Source of the DNA: Arion vulgaris
Taxonomy: Eukaryota; Mollusca; Gastropoda; Stylommatophora; Arionidae
Assembly: GCA_020796225.1 (NCBI GenBank)
Contig: CM036767.1
Span: forward strand, 23,123,138-23,187,137
Direction of reading: 5' to 3'
Length of the DNA: 64,000 nt
How positions within the stretch are numbered: the stretch's first letter is position 1; every line of letters starts with the position of its first letter. Both the position numbers and the translations under genes were made by a program. Shown one piece after another: positions 11,707 to 23,479 of the stretch. The notes under the pieces were generated by a model. The model made no database searches. It saw only the letters and a list, made by a program, of their open reading frames with translations, and was not told the origin of the DNA.

Positions 11707-12422
11707 AAGGCGGGAGAGACACCCAGAAATAGGGTTATATTTGTTTAAAATTCACAGATACAAAACTATCAAACATATTGTCCTACAATTTGGCCACCTG
11801 TTGCAAACGGCATCGTTTTCGATGATAAACAACGATTAGTGTATGCACTGTAGGTAGTTATTCAAAAAGAATTAATTTTCTTAAAAATATTTTGTAAAAA
11901 CCCCACTTCATCGTGCAGTGGATTTCAAAAACATATGAAGTGCTAAGAATGCCAAACTTGCATATGATGTACATATCACCCATAGCTATAGCGTGAACCT
12001 CCAGAAAATGTCTAACTCAATTGGTTTTGTAGATATGGATTTTGCAATGTAACCCTTCCAAATAAAAAAAAAATTTCAAATTAGAAAAGCAATATCTCTT
12101 CTTATATACAGTTTAGACAAAAAGTGGAGGTTCACGCTATAATCATGGGTGATATGTACATCATATGCCAGTTTGGTATTCTTTGCACTTCTTAAATTTG
12201 TGAAATCCACTGCCCGATGAAGTGGGGTTTTTTACAATATATTTTTAAGAAAATTAATTCTTTTTTTAAATAACTACCTACAGTGCATACACTAATCGTT
12301 GTTTATCATCGAAAATGATGCCGTTTGCAACAGGTGGCCAAATTGTAGGACAATATGTTTGATAGTTTTTTTCTGTGAATTTTAAAAAATACAACCCTAT
12401 TTCTGGGTGGGTCTCCCGCCTT
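11707..12422. mobile_element. Fold-back element with about 296-bp inverted arms
   Basis: Left arm 11707-12002 (AAGGCGGGAGAGACACCCAG) and right arm 12126-12422 (ending GGGTCTCCCGCCTT) are inverted copies around a 123-bp loop. No transposase frame exists. The flanks TTAT and TTAA may mark a short TSD, but this is unclear. A single diverged arm recurs at 62535-62805, so this is a family. The superfamily is not assigned. Confidence 0.92.
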
Positions 12423-13087
12423 TTAACCAATTTTAAAAATATTACAAGAAATGCCTACACAATTGATTAACTTTTAACCTTAGATACCAAGTATGTCATG
12501 AAATTAAAGAATTGTATTTTGTCGGTATTTCCTGTTCAAACCTCCGCCTTAAGATGTTAATATAAGTTTTGAGTGATGTATCTTTATATTTGCAGAATAG
12601 AAATATATGAAGGTTTCTGTCATACGAGTACTTGCATCAGTCCTGAAATTTATTTGATTGGTAGACGTTATATTTTCAAAATCATTTATGAATTATTTTG
12701 CATGCAATAGCTTCTGCTTCTTCTACAATCTCCCGCTGTGAATTAGGGCGTAAGTCATGACGCCTGGTATCGCGCCTCTGACTGATTATTGCGTGATGTC
12801 TGCTTACCATTTGACTGGTATCCCTCGCCATACAGGAGAACATTCACCGTCTTCAGAAGTAAAACATGCAGTAGGTTTCTAGCATATTCTTATTTGAAGC
12901 TGCGAAGTGTCTGTTACGATTGCACTTGAACATGTGATCTACTTTTTAGCATCCGTCTCCGATAAGACTAGGAACTGGACTACACCTACAATGAGATCAT
13001 AGATCCATGAAGAACATAACGGGACCGCTCAATGAGGAAGCGAACCAAGCACTTATGTAGGTAGTGAAGAGCACCTTACTTTTCGTC
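12423..13087. other. Unassigned sequence
   Basis: No repeat homology or exon-like frame recognised between the fold-back element and the next array. Confidence 0.55.
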
Positions 13088-13408
13088 ACACCGACCTACT
13101 CTAGTAAAAGTAACTAGTCACACCGACCTACTCTAGTAAAAGTAACTAGTCACACCGACCTACTCTAGTAAAAGTAACTAGTCACACCGACCTACTCTAG
13201 TAAAAGTAACTAGTCACACCGACCTACTCTAGTAAAAGTAACTAGTCACACCGACCTACTCTAGTAAAAGTAACTAGTCACACCGACCTACTCTAGTAAA
13301 AGTAACTAGTCACACCGACCTACTCTAGTAAAAGTAACTAGTCACACCGACCTACTCTAGTAAAAGTAACTAGTCACACCGACCTACTCTAGTAAAAGTA
13401 ACTAGTCT
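13088..13408. repeat. Minisatellite, 32-bp unit, 10 copies
   Basis: Copies containing CACACCGACCTACTCTAG are essentially identical, suggesting recent amplification. Confidence 0.98.
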
Positions 13409-13485
13409 TTATGAGTGGGTGTCTGTAGCTTATGTGGTAGTGAGCTCGATCATGGGTGTCGTTGGCAATGAGAGAGCACATGGGT

Positions 13486-16159
13486 CTATTCCCAGGTGGA
13501 AGATGTAGTTGGCTGTCCTCTCTTGCCGTTAAGCGTAGGGATGGGAGTTTTAATTTGAGTTCTAGGGCTAGATGAGTCGCCCTTGTTGTGTAGTATCGGT
13601 GTTTATGTAGTGTGGTCTTGATATTGTCTATCCATCTTTTCTTGGTCTTTCCTTAGCTCTAGTACCCGATCTCTTTTATTGTATGCTGTTATTGGTGGTT
13701 GGTTGTATTTCATTCTCATTAAATGTCCAAACCACTGCATTTGTTGTAATTCGATGTATTCGATGCACAAAGCTATGCCCACTCTGCCTCTGATGTCCTC
13801 ATTTCGTAGTCTGTCTTTCCTGGTGACTCCCATTGCCTTCCTCAAGCATTTCATTTCACAAGTGGTGAGCTTTCTGTGGTGTGTTGCTGTAAGAGACCAA
13901 GTTTGACACTGGTAACAAAGTGTTGGTAGGAAAATACTCTTTATCATCTGTCTTTTCACTTCCATCTTGATCTTTGGATGTTGTAGTAATGGTGCCAGCT
14001 GGTAGGCCACTGCATTTGATTTTGACACCTTGTCTCTATTTCTCTATCGAGTTTTCCGTCCTCTGTGAAAATGCTGCCTTAATATTTGAATTCAGAAACT
14101 TGCTTTACTCTGGTGTTATCTATTTGTATGTTTGTTTGGCTTGGTGTTCTGCTGATTTTCATGGTCTCCGTCTTTTGTTTGTTGATTTTCATGTTGTACT
14201 TTCTACACGCTATTAGCAATGAATTCATGTGATGTTGTAGCTGATCTTCATCTTCATAGATTAAACTTTGGTGTTCCGCAAAAGCAATTCGTTGATTTGG
14301 TTGTTTAATTGGTCGTCGTGATCATTGTTTATGTTTATAAGGTCTTTTTCGCACTGTGCCTTTTTCACTATTTTGTCTATATATATATATATATGTTGTA
14401 GAGAAGAGAGCACACAACCCTGTCTTCTGTCTATATATATGTTGTAGAGAAGAGGTGAGAGCACACAACCCTGTCTTCTGTCTATATATATGTTGTAGAG
14501 AAGAGGTGAGAGCACACAACCCTGTCTTCTGTCTATATATATGTTGTAGAGAAGAGAGCACACAACCCTGTCTTCTGTCTATATATATGTTGTAGAGAAG
14601 AGAGCACACAACCCTGTCTTCTGTCTATATATATGTTGTAGAGAAGAGGTGAGAGCACACAACCCTGTCTTCTGTCTATATATATGTTGTAGAGAAGAGG
14701 TGAGAGCACACAACCCTGTCTTCTGTCTATATATGTTGAAGAGAAGAGGTGAGAGCACACAACCCTGTCTTCTGTCTATATATATGTTGTAGAGAAGAGG
14801 TGAGAGCACACAACCCTGTCTTCTGTCTATATATATGTTGAAGAGAAGAGGTGAGAGCACACAACCCTGTCTTACTCCTGATTTTATTTCGAATGAGTCT
14901 GTCATTCCGTCTGTTGTTCTTACCACACTGTGGCTATTTGTGTATATTGGTCTGATATTGTCTAGCAGTTGTCCCTTAATCCCATAGTTTTCTAGTGTTT
15001 CCCATAGAATACTTCTATCTATTCTGTCAAATGCTTTTTCTTGATCGATGAATAATAAGTGTAGCTCTTTATTATATTCTATTGCTTTTTCACTCAGTTG
15101 TCTCAGATGGAATAGAGCGTCTGTGCATCCCACTCTTCTTCTAAATCCAAACTGAGAGGGGCTTATTTGTGGGTCAGCGTTGTGTCTTATGCGCTGTTCT
15201 AATATTTTTGCGTATATTTTACCAGTGTGGCTTAATAGTGAAATGCCTCTGTATGTTTCGCATTCTCTTTTATTGCCTTTATTTTTCCATAATGGAACTA
15301 TTACTGATTTTTGCCAGTCATCTGGAACTTTTCTTTCTGTCCAAGCTGTTGTGAACATTCTATTTAATCATTTCACACCTATTTCTTTGCATGCTTTAAT
15401 TGCTTCATTGGGTATGCCATCTGCACCTGGTGATTTGTTGTTCGGGCTGTTCTTTATTGCTGTTTCAATTTCTTAGATCAATATATATGATTCTATTTCT
15501 TCACTTTCCTTTGTTGTGTATATATATTTTCTGTTAATTTAGTAGGGTTGTAAAGTTCTTGAAAATATTCCTTCCATCTGGTCATTCTATTTTGTCTGTT
15601 GAGTAATGGTGTTTCTTCCTTACTGTTTATGATAGTGGTAGGGTTGTAGCTATCGTCTCTCATTGCCTTGACACTCTTAAAAATTCTCTCGGTTTTGTCC
15701 TACATAAGTCTGTTAGATGTTCTCCATATTTGCACCAAGAGTTGTCTTTCTCTTTCTTGACTATTCTTTTCACCTCTCTCCTGACTAGATGGTATTGTAC
15801 ATAGTCTTTATGGTTTTTAGGTTTCAACCATATTTGGAAGCATTGTTTCTTTCTTTGTATGCCTGCTTGTATCTCTTCTGTACCATGCTGTTTTTTGATG
15901 AGCTTTGGCTGATCCTCTTGTGCCACATACTTTTAGTAAATTGTTTGATATGGAGGTTTTAAATACTTCCCATTCCTTCTCGATGTTATCAATTCTTTTG
16001 GGTAAGGAGTTGTAGATCTGGTTCATTTCTTGATATAACTGGTTGTTTCTTCCTCCAAATTTTTAAAGTTTATAACAGGTTCTTTCCAATGTTTTGTTTT
16101 AGTTTTGTCTTTTGGTCTCAGCGATTGTCTTCTTTCAGTTACTACGACAGGTCGATGGT
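13486..16159 (-). pseudogene. LINE A reverse transcriptase pseudogene
   Basis: Reading from 16159 downward: linker (16150-15660), fingers and palm with GISLLSHTGKIYAKIL, FIDQEKAFD and GVRQGCVLSPLLFNIYID (15358-14875), then the expanded 51-bp array, then the C-terminal part with LCYQCQTWSL, CEMKCLRKAMGVTRKDR and WFGHLMRM (14028-13603). The catalytic box expected as FADD reads FAEH at 14271-14282 and sits after a frameshift. No endonuclease domain is present. The 8-bp TSD ACATGGGT (13478-13485 and 16160-16167) lies in the LINE B RNase H sequence. The reverse transcriptase would copy element RNA into DNA at the target, but this copy is dead. Confidence 0.9.
14390..14875. repeat. Minisatellite made from the LINE A RT motif, 51-bp unit
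   Basis: About nine copies of the 17-codon block RQGCVLSPLLYNIYIDR, read on the minus strand. The first (14840-14880) joins the RT frame without a break. Some units lack five bases, which shifts the frame. A (TA)n core inside each unit varies in length. Confidence 0.96.
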
Positions 16160-16505
16160 ACATGGGTGCACATGGGTGTACATGGGTGCACATGGGTATC
16201 GTTGGCAATGAGAGAGCACATGGGTGTCGTTGGCAATGAGAGAGCACATGGGTGTCGTTGGCAATGAGAGAGCACATGGATGTCGTTGGCAATGAGAGAG
16301 TACATGGTTGTCATTGGCAATGAGAGAGCACATTAGTGTCGTTGGCAATGAGAGATCACATGGGTGTCGTTGGCAATGAGAGAGCACATGGGTGTCGTTG
16401 GCAATGAGAGATCACATGGGTGTCGTTGGCAATGAGAGAGTACATGGGTGTCGTTGGCAATGAGCTCGATCATGGGTGTCGTTGGCAATGAGCTCGATCA
16501 TGGGT
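16155..16505. repeat. Minisatellite made from the RNase H loop, 28-bp unit
   Basis: Units CATGGGTGTCGTTGGCAATG encode the HMGVVGNER stretch of LINE B. The last two units carry the TSD word GAGCTCGATCA, so amplification happened after the insertion into SINE A and included the junction. Confidence 0.95.
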
Positions 16506-16995
16506 GTCGTTAGCAATGAGAGAGCAGACAGGCTGGCTGGCTCTGTCACCATATCAGGGGCTAGCCAAGGGGATAGAGCTGATACTTTGAACGCCCTCAT
16601 AGAGTGTGGCCGCAAAGAAGATTTTTATTTAAACCAATCCACGTCAACTACTAGATTGCAGGAGCTGGACTTGAAGATTGGAGTAGCAAGAAAAGAACAG
16701 CATAACAAGTATATAAGTAGGTTTGTGAGCTGGGTTTGAAGATTGGAGTGGCAAGAAACGAACAGCATAACAGGTATATAAGTAAGTGCACTAATCGAAA
16801 TTGAACTAGTACGGTCAGTCGCTGGACGTTGTTGGAGATAATGCGTAGAAGTTTGGACCACCTACGGGCATGTCCGGAGTGCAATGAAGATATTCCAAAC
16901 TGAAACTGAAACTGAGCTCGATCACAACACAAGCATACTTGGTTCAAACTCCGCCGCCGGCATTTTCGAAGCATATTTATTATTGTGGATGTGTA

Positions 16996-17249
16996 AAAAT
17001 GTTTTTAAAAAGTTAATTGCCAAGCCTTTACAGGACTTTGCGAATCAACCACAGCTTTTTAACGATGTTTGAGATTTTTCTAGACATTAATACGTTCAGT
17101 AGTTTGTCATTGCTTAGTGAACGGGTGGTGTCATCGTCCTTTTGTCCAAATCCACGCGAAACAATTTGCAACCAAACTGTCCGCAGCGTGATTCGAACTC
17201 AGAACGTCGGGGTTAATAGACCGAGTCACTATCCCCTAGGTCACAGTGT
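16996..17249 (-). mobile_element. SINE B copy 1
   Basis: Minus-strand head with B-box-like GAGTTCGAATCAC near 17195 and an A-box-like CCTAGGGGATAG near 17235. An 11-bp TSD flanks it. The body shares CAAACTACTGAACG and a TCCTGTAAAGG end with SINE A, so the two families share a body. A second copy lies at 23620-23855. Confidence 0.86.
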
Positions 17250-17422
17250 GTGGATGTGTACGAAAGGTAAAAATATACCTCACCGTTTATAAATCAATGT
17301 CAAACTACTGAAGGCATTGCCTAGAAAATAACAACTCGTTTACTGTGGCTGATGACGATGTCCTGTCAAGAATATGCCACGATTCTCATTTCAATCTTAA
17401 TGCACAAGTATACAACTTAATC

Positions 17423-17530
17423 TTCTTCTTTTGTCGTCACACTGCTACAAGGTTGTTGCCCAGTGTCGTGGTTTTCTGTTTTTGTCTTGCGCTGTTCTGG
17501 TGGCTTGGGTGATTGCTATTTTTGCTCTTT
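17423..17530 (-). pseudogene. LINE C 3' end
   Basis: Minus-strand translation CERAKIAITQATRTAQDKN and RKPRHWATT, then a stop and a purine tail, the LINE C end also seen at 300-465 and 43500-43620. Confidence 0.75.
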
Positions 17531-17844
17531 CACAGTAAAAGTATACAATAAAGGATATAAAAGAAATGTAGAACATTATTTTATTATTTTCCTGACACAA
17601 GTACAGATAAATCAAGTACACAATACAGACTTCATGAAACTACTCAAGTATTGATATTGATATGTTTACATAGAATGACAAATCTAATCACAACGACATA
17701 TTTCACTGGAAGAATATTTACACACGCACGCACGCACGCGCACACACACGCACACACAAAGAATACCACTAGAAACTTGGATTAGAAACAATATCAACGT
17801 AACAAAATAAGTATGATTTCTGTTTTATTTTGGTATTAGATTGT
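17531..17844. other. Unassigned spacer with (CACG/CACA)n
   Basis: A short alternating CA/CG run at 17711-17757; nothing else recognised. Confidence 0.6.
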
Positions 17845-20315
17845 TGTATTACACTGTCTACCCCGATACTGAGTTATTGTTCACTTCTACACTGTCTACC
17901 CTGATACTGAGTTATTGTTCACTTCTACACTGTCTACCATGATACTGAGTTATTGTTCACTTCTACACTGTCTACCCCGATACTGATTTATTGTTCACTT
18001 CTACACTGTCTACGCCGATACTAAGTTATTGTTCACTTCTACACTGTCTACCCCGAAACTAAGTTATTGTTCACTTCTACACTGTCTACCCCGATACTGA
18101 GTTGTTGTTCACTTCTACACTGTCTACCCCGATACTGAGTTATTGTTCACTTCACACTGTCTACCCGATACTGAGTTATTGTTCACTTCTACACTGTCTA
18201 CCCCGATACTGAGTTATTGTTCACTTCTACACGGTCTACCCCGATACTGAGTTATTGTTCACTTCTACACTGTCTACGCCGATACTAAGTTATTGTTCAC
18301 TTCTACACTGTCTACCCGATACTAAGTTATTGTTCACTTCTACACTGTCTACCCCGATACTGAGTTATTGTTCACTTCTACACTGTCTACGCCGATACTG
18401 AGTTATTGTTCACTTCTACACTGTCTACCATGATACTGAGTTATTGTTCACTTCTACACTGTCTACCCCGATACTGAGTTATTGTTCACTTCTACACTAT
18501 CTACCCCGATACTAAGTTATTGTTCACATCTACACTGTCTACCCCGAAACTGAGTTATTGTTCACTTCTACACTGTCTACCCCGATACTGAGTTATTGTT
18601 CACTTCTACACTGTCTACCCGATACTGAGTTATTGTTCACTTCTACACTGTCTACCCCGATACTAAGTTAATGTTCACTTCTACACTGTCGACCCCGATA
18701 CTGAGTTATTGTTCACTTCTACACTGTCTACCATGATACTGAGTTATTGTTCACTTCTACACTGTCTACCCCGATACTAAGTTATTGTTCACTTCTACAC
18801 TGTCTACCCTGATACTAAGTTATTGTTCACTTCTACACTGTCTACCCTGATACTAAGTTATTGTTCACTTCTACACTGTCTACCCTGATACTAAGTTATT
18901 GTTCACTTCTACACTGTCTACCCTGATACTAAGTTATTGTTCACTTCTACACTGTCTACCCTGATACTAAGTTATTGTTCACTTCTACACTGTCTACCCT
19001 GATACTGAGTTGTTGTTCACTTCTACACTGTCTACCATGATACTGAGTTATTGTTCACTTCTACACTGTCTACCCCGATACTGAGTTATTGTTCAATTCT
19101 ACACTGTCTACCCCGATACTGAGTTATTGTTCACTTCTACACTGTCTACCCGATACTAAGTTATTGTTCACTTCTACACTGTCTACCCCGATACTAAGTT
19201 ATTGTTCACTTCTACACTGTCTACCCCGATACTAAGTTATTGTTCACTTCTACACTGTCTACCATGATACTGAGTTATTGTTCACTTCTACACTGTCTAC
19301 CCCGATACTAAGTTATTGTTCACTTCTACACTGTCTACCCCGATACTAAGTTATTGTTCACTTCTACACTGTCTACCCCGATACTAAGTTATTGTTCGCT
19401 TCTACACTGTCTACCCGATACTAAGTTATTGTTCACTTCTACACTGTCTACCCCGATACTAAGTTTTTGTTCACTTCTACACTGTCTACCCCGATACTAA
19501 GTTATTGTTCACTTCTACACTGTCTACCCCGATACTAAGTTATTGTTCACTTCTACACTGTCTACCCCGATACTAAGTTATTGTTCGCTTCTACACTGTC
19601 TACCCCGATACTAAGTTATTGTTCACTTCTACACTGTCTACCCCGATACTAAGTTTTTGTTCACTTCTACACTGTCTACCATGATACTGAGTTATTGTTC
19701 ACTTCTACACTGTCTACCCTGATACTGAGTTATTGTTCACTTCTACACTGTCTACCCTGATACTGAGTTATTGTTCACTTCTACACTGTCTACCATGATA
19801 CTGAGTTATTGTTCACTTCTACACTGTCTACCCCGATACTAAGTTATTGTTCACTTCTACACTGTCTACCCCGATACTAAGTTATTGTTCACTTCTACAC
19901 TGTCTACCATGATACTGAGTTATTGTTCACTTCTACACTGTCTACCCCGATACTGAGTTATTGTTCACTTCTACACTGTCTACCCGATACTGAGTTATTG
20001 TTCACTTCTACACTGTCTACCCTGATACTGAGTTAGAGTTGGCTTCTACACTGTCTACCTGATACTAAGTTATTGTTCACTTCTACACTGTCTACCCGAT
20101 ACTGAGTTATTGTTCACTTCTACACTGTCTACCCGATACTAAGTTATTGTTCACTTCTACACTGTCTACCCCTGATACTGAGTTATTGTTCACTTCTACA
20201 CTGTCTACCCCGATACTGAGTTAGAGTTGGCTTCTACACTGTCTACCCCGATACTAAGTTGGAGTTGGCTTCTACACTGTCTACCCCGATACTAAGTTAG
20301 AGTTGGCTACTACAC
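17845..20315. repeat. Minisatellite, 38-bp unit, about 65 copies
   Basis: Units contain CTACACTGTCTACCCCGATA. Base variants (CCCCGATACTGAG, CCCTGATACTAAG, CCATGATACTGAG) occur in local runs, showing short-range unit exchange. The last four units carry TAGAGTTGGCT. Confidence 0.98.
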
Positions 20316-20324
20316 TGATCCCGC

Positions 20325-20430
20325 TAGTTAAACTCTCAACTCGTGTTCCGAAGGTCGTGAGTTCGAATACGAACGGCGACGCCCTGTTCACGAGTGTATT
20401 TTTTCCACTGACCCCTAGGATGGTTGCCGG
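20325..20430 (+). mobile_element. Possible tRNA-like SINE head
   Basis: B-box-like GTGAGTTCGAATACGA near 20357 with an upstream GTTAAACTCTCAACTCG that could be the A-box side. No TSD found. Confidence 0.4.
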
Positions 20431-20671
20431 AGCTACGGAGTTGGTGCTTTGTGCAATGCTCTCGACAGATGGCGTGCTAATTATGCATAGAGGGACCGAG
20501 CGATAAGGGGTAAAACCCAGTGCATTTAAGTCAATCCTCCAGCATTGCACACTTTAGACTGTGCTTGAGTCCAGTGTCTACACTGACACTGTTGTTATCT
20601 TCTGTATTTCTCTTGTCTATCTCGTATGGGCTTCAATGCTGGACTTCTGCATATTTTGCTTTCATTCTGAC

Positions 20672-20905
20672 AATCGTGGCATATCCTTTACAAGACGTAG
20701 CCACCAACCACAGTAAAAGATTCGTTGATTTTTCTAGGCACCACTTATACGTTCAGTTGTTTGCCATTGCTTTCTGAACGGTGAGGTCTATTTTTACCTT
20801 CTGTAACAATCCCACGGAAACGAATTTGCTTCCAAACTTGCCCACCGCGGAGTTTGAACCAGGTAGGCTTGAGTTGTGATTGAACTCACTACCACTTGAG
20901 CTTAG
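20672..20905 (-). mobile_element. SINE A copy 3
   Basis: Reverse complement of SINE A: the minus strand reads GGTTCAAACTCCGCGGTGGG and CAAACAACTGAACGT, ending at TGTAAAGGATATGCC. Confidence 0.82.
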
Positions 20906-20929
20906 GTGCTCTCATTTTATTCATTCTAG

Positions 20930-22315
20930 AATCCCATTAGTCCATCCTTGACTTCGTCTTCCTCTCACCATTCGTCGTGATGCTCTGATGTAGAATGATG
21001 TATCTGAAGTGTGACTTGATTACATTTTTGCTAGGTGGCCACAACATTTAATTATAGGTTTTTCGTTTAATTCAAGCATGGTCTTCTTTCAAACTTCTCT
21101 CTGACACATGGTGTTGATGTGATTCTGTCTATGCACATGGTGTTGATGTGATTCTGTCTATGCACATGGTGTTGGTGTGACTCTGTCTATGTGCATGGTG
21201 TTGGTGTGACTCTGCTTATGCGCACGGTGTTGGTGTGACTCTGTCTATGCGCATGGTGTTGATGTGACTCTGTCTATGCACATGGTGTTGGTGTGACTCT
21301 GTCTATGTGCATGGTGTTGGTGTGACTCTGTCTATGCGCATGGTGTTGGTGTGACTCTGTCTATGTGCATGGTGTTGGTGTGACTCTGTCTATGTGCACG
21401 GTGTTGGTGTGACTCTGTCTATGCGCATGGTGTTGGTGTGACTCTGTCTATGCACATGGTGTTGGTGTGACTCTGTCTATGCGCATGTTGTTGGTGTGAC
21501 TCTGTCTATGCGCATGTTGTTGGTGTGACTCTGTCTATGTGCATGGTGTTGATGTGATTCTGTCTATGCGCATGTTGTTGGTGTGACTCTGTCTATGTGC
21601 ATGGTGTTGGTGTGACTCTGCTTATGCGCACGGTGTTGGTGTGACTCTGTCTATGCGCATGGTGTTGGTGTGACTCTGTCTATGCGCATGGTGTTGGTGT
21701 GACCCTGCTTATGCGCATGGTGTTGGTGTGACTCTGCTTATGCGCACGGTGTTGGTGTGACTCTGTCTATGCGCATGGTGTTGGTGTGACTCTGTCTATG
21801 TGCATGGTGTTGGTGTGACTCTGTCTATGCGCATGGTGTTGGTGTGACTCTGCTTATGCGCATGGTGTTGGTGTGACTCTGCTTATGCGCATGGTGTTGA
21901 TGTGACGATGTCTATGCGCATGGTGTTGGTGTGACTCTGTCTATGTGCATGGTGTTGATGTGACTCTGTCTATGCGCATGGTGTTGGTGTGACTGTCTAT
22001 GCGCATGGTGTTGGTGTGACTCTGCTTATGCGCACGGTGTTGATGTGACTCTGTCTATGCGCATGGTGTTGATGTGACTCTGTCTATGCGCATGGTGTTG
22101 GTGTGACTCTGTCTATGCGCATGATGTGGTGTGACTCTATCTCTGTGTTCTGTGTTGCTGGGGACATTTCGAAGATATCCAATTTCACTGATGGTTTTTT
22201 TTAAATACCTAATTGTCCATGTTTGGTGGTGATAGCATAACATGAAAAAAAGCTTTGAATCATGTGTAGTTTATCTGGTAGGGAGATATTGAATTATCTG
22301 GATAGTGTTAGGATT
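20930..22315 (-). pseudogene. LINE S C-terminal pseudogene, split by a minisatellite
   Basis: On the minus strand, 22315-22135 reads SLPDKLHMIQSFF, MLCYHHQTWTI and ISEIGYLRN, then HRDRVT. After the 29-bp array, 21112-20930 reads REKFERRPCLNLNEKPI, CCGHLAKM and RGRRSQGW. This matches the C-terminal type of LINEs A, C and D (TLCYQCQTW, EMKCLRK, DRxRNEDI, WFGHL). A second short piece, REKVERRPCLN, is at 52622-52690. No RT core is present. Confidence 0.75.
21113..22135. repeat. Minisatellite, 29-bp unit, about 35 copies, inside LINE S
   Basis: Units such as GCATGGTGTTGGTGTGACTC; the minus strand repeats codons for DRVT. The first unit on the minus strand is continuous with the LINE S frame at HRDRVT, so the seed is LINE coding sequence. 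Confidence 0.96.
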
Positions 22316-22779
22316 AGTTGGTTGGTGAAAACATTTCTGACCTCTATCTTCTATTTCTTTGCTGAACATCTTCTGTAAATATGTTTCTCAATTATTAAAA
22401 TTCTTACACTTGTATGAGTATAGTAACGTTGAAATGAGTGTTTGATGTTTGATGTTTTCTTGCTATACTCATTGCTTCAGTTATAACACAACGGAAAACA
22501 ATAAAATTTGATCACAGTAACCAACAAATACCACATCAAATAAATTCGTACATGGAAACACATTTTGTGCGACATGATATATTGTTTTTTGATGTTTTCC
22601 AGCTCTGCCAGAAAGGTAGTCTGTTTCCTTTTATCTCTACCAGTCAGTGGAATTTCATGTTATGAATTATTGTATTGTGTTTCTTTAGATGATCAGTTTT
22701 GCATGATTTGTTGCCACCAAAGGGATTGACAAACTCATTGTACATTAAAAGAGATGATTCATCTTATTGTGACAGTAAA
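22316..22779. other. Unassigned AT-rich sequence
   Basis: No family recognised; no exon-like frame. Confidence 0.5.
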
Positions 22780-23110
22780 ATCAATAATTTAGCTCATTGT
22801 GACATTTGGAGAGTTTATCAACTCGTGGTGACAGAGAGAGATGCTTCAGCTCATTGTGACATTGGGAGAGTTTATCTAACTCGTGGTGACAGAGAGACGA
22901 TTTATATTATGGTGACATTGAGAGTGATCATGGAGCTGATGATGGCAGTTAGATGTTTCAACTAATTGTGACACTGACACATTATTCAACTCGTTGTAAC
23001 ACTGAGACATTATTCAACTCGTTGTGACAATCAGATATTATTCAACTCGTTGTGACAATCAGATATTATTCAACTCGTTGTGACAATCAGATATTATTCA
23101 ACTCGTTGTG
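22780..23110. repeat. Decayed repeat followed by a 28-bp array, 5 copies
   Basis: 22780-22975 holds diverged copies of a CTCATTGTGACATTGGGAG-type unit. 22976-23110 has five cleaner units with CAACTCGTTGTGACAATCAG. The open frame across 22699-22965 is a by-product. Confidence 0.85.
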
Positions 23111-23251
23111 ACATATGTAATAGTGACAAGATGTGTCATTGGGATACGATATGTAATTCTACCAATGTAAGCAATATAAGCAATGTAAGCAATTGTGTGA
23201 ATATGTAATTATCATCATGTCGCAGATATTTTGCACAATGTCTCTCTCATC

Positions 23252-23474
23252 TTCATCTTCTTCTTCTTCTTTGCGTTCGTTCTTTACCACCAAGAACATG
23301 TATACGTTGCACATTGGTTTGGTAGGCCCTTAAACGCATAGACCTCTACACATTTAGGACACATGCATCCGATTTCAACCAAACCTCCTTAGTTGCCTCT
23401 TACGACATGCGTGGCAGGTAACAGTGGTTCTATTCTTTACACCCCAAATTTGGGCCCCGGTAACCGCTCGGGCG
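23252..23474 (-). mobile_element. SINE R copy 3, internally deleted
   Basis: Inverted SINE R with an (AAG)n tail at 23252 and a GCCCGAGCGGTTACCGGGGC head at 23474. It lacks about 38 bp next to the tail compared with other copies. A 13-bp TSD with one mismatch, TGTCTCTCTCATC and TGTCTCTATCATC, flanks it. Confidence 0.86.
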
Positions 23475-23479
23475 TGTCT

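Larger units (their letters stand above)
13453..16913 (+). pseudogene. LINE B copy 2 (RNase H end), interrupted by LINE A
   Basis: The insertion begins inside the RNase H loop at 13453, continues after LINE A from 16160, and ends in (CTGAAA)n at 16913. The frame at 16476-16739 shows NERADRLAG and LYLNQSTSTTRL-like sequence and is one base longer than copy 1 at the site of that copy's frameshift. It is a 5'-truncated copy carrying only the last RNase H loop and the C-terminal part. A block resembling DLKIGVARKE is partly duplicated at 16660-16790. Confidence 0.85.
13420..17400 (+). mobile_element. SINE A copy 2, split by two insertions (nested block)
   Basis: SINE A pieces lie at 13420-13452 (A-box head), 16925-16984 (B box GGTTCAAACTCC) and 17261-17400 (body). 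Together they read as one SINE. The first gap is bounded by an 11-bp TSD GAGCTCGATCA (13442-13452 and 16914-16924), the second by GTGGATGTGTA (16985-16995 and 17250-17260). The gaps hold LINE B, which in turn holds LINE A, and a SINE B. Confidence 0.88.
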
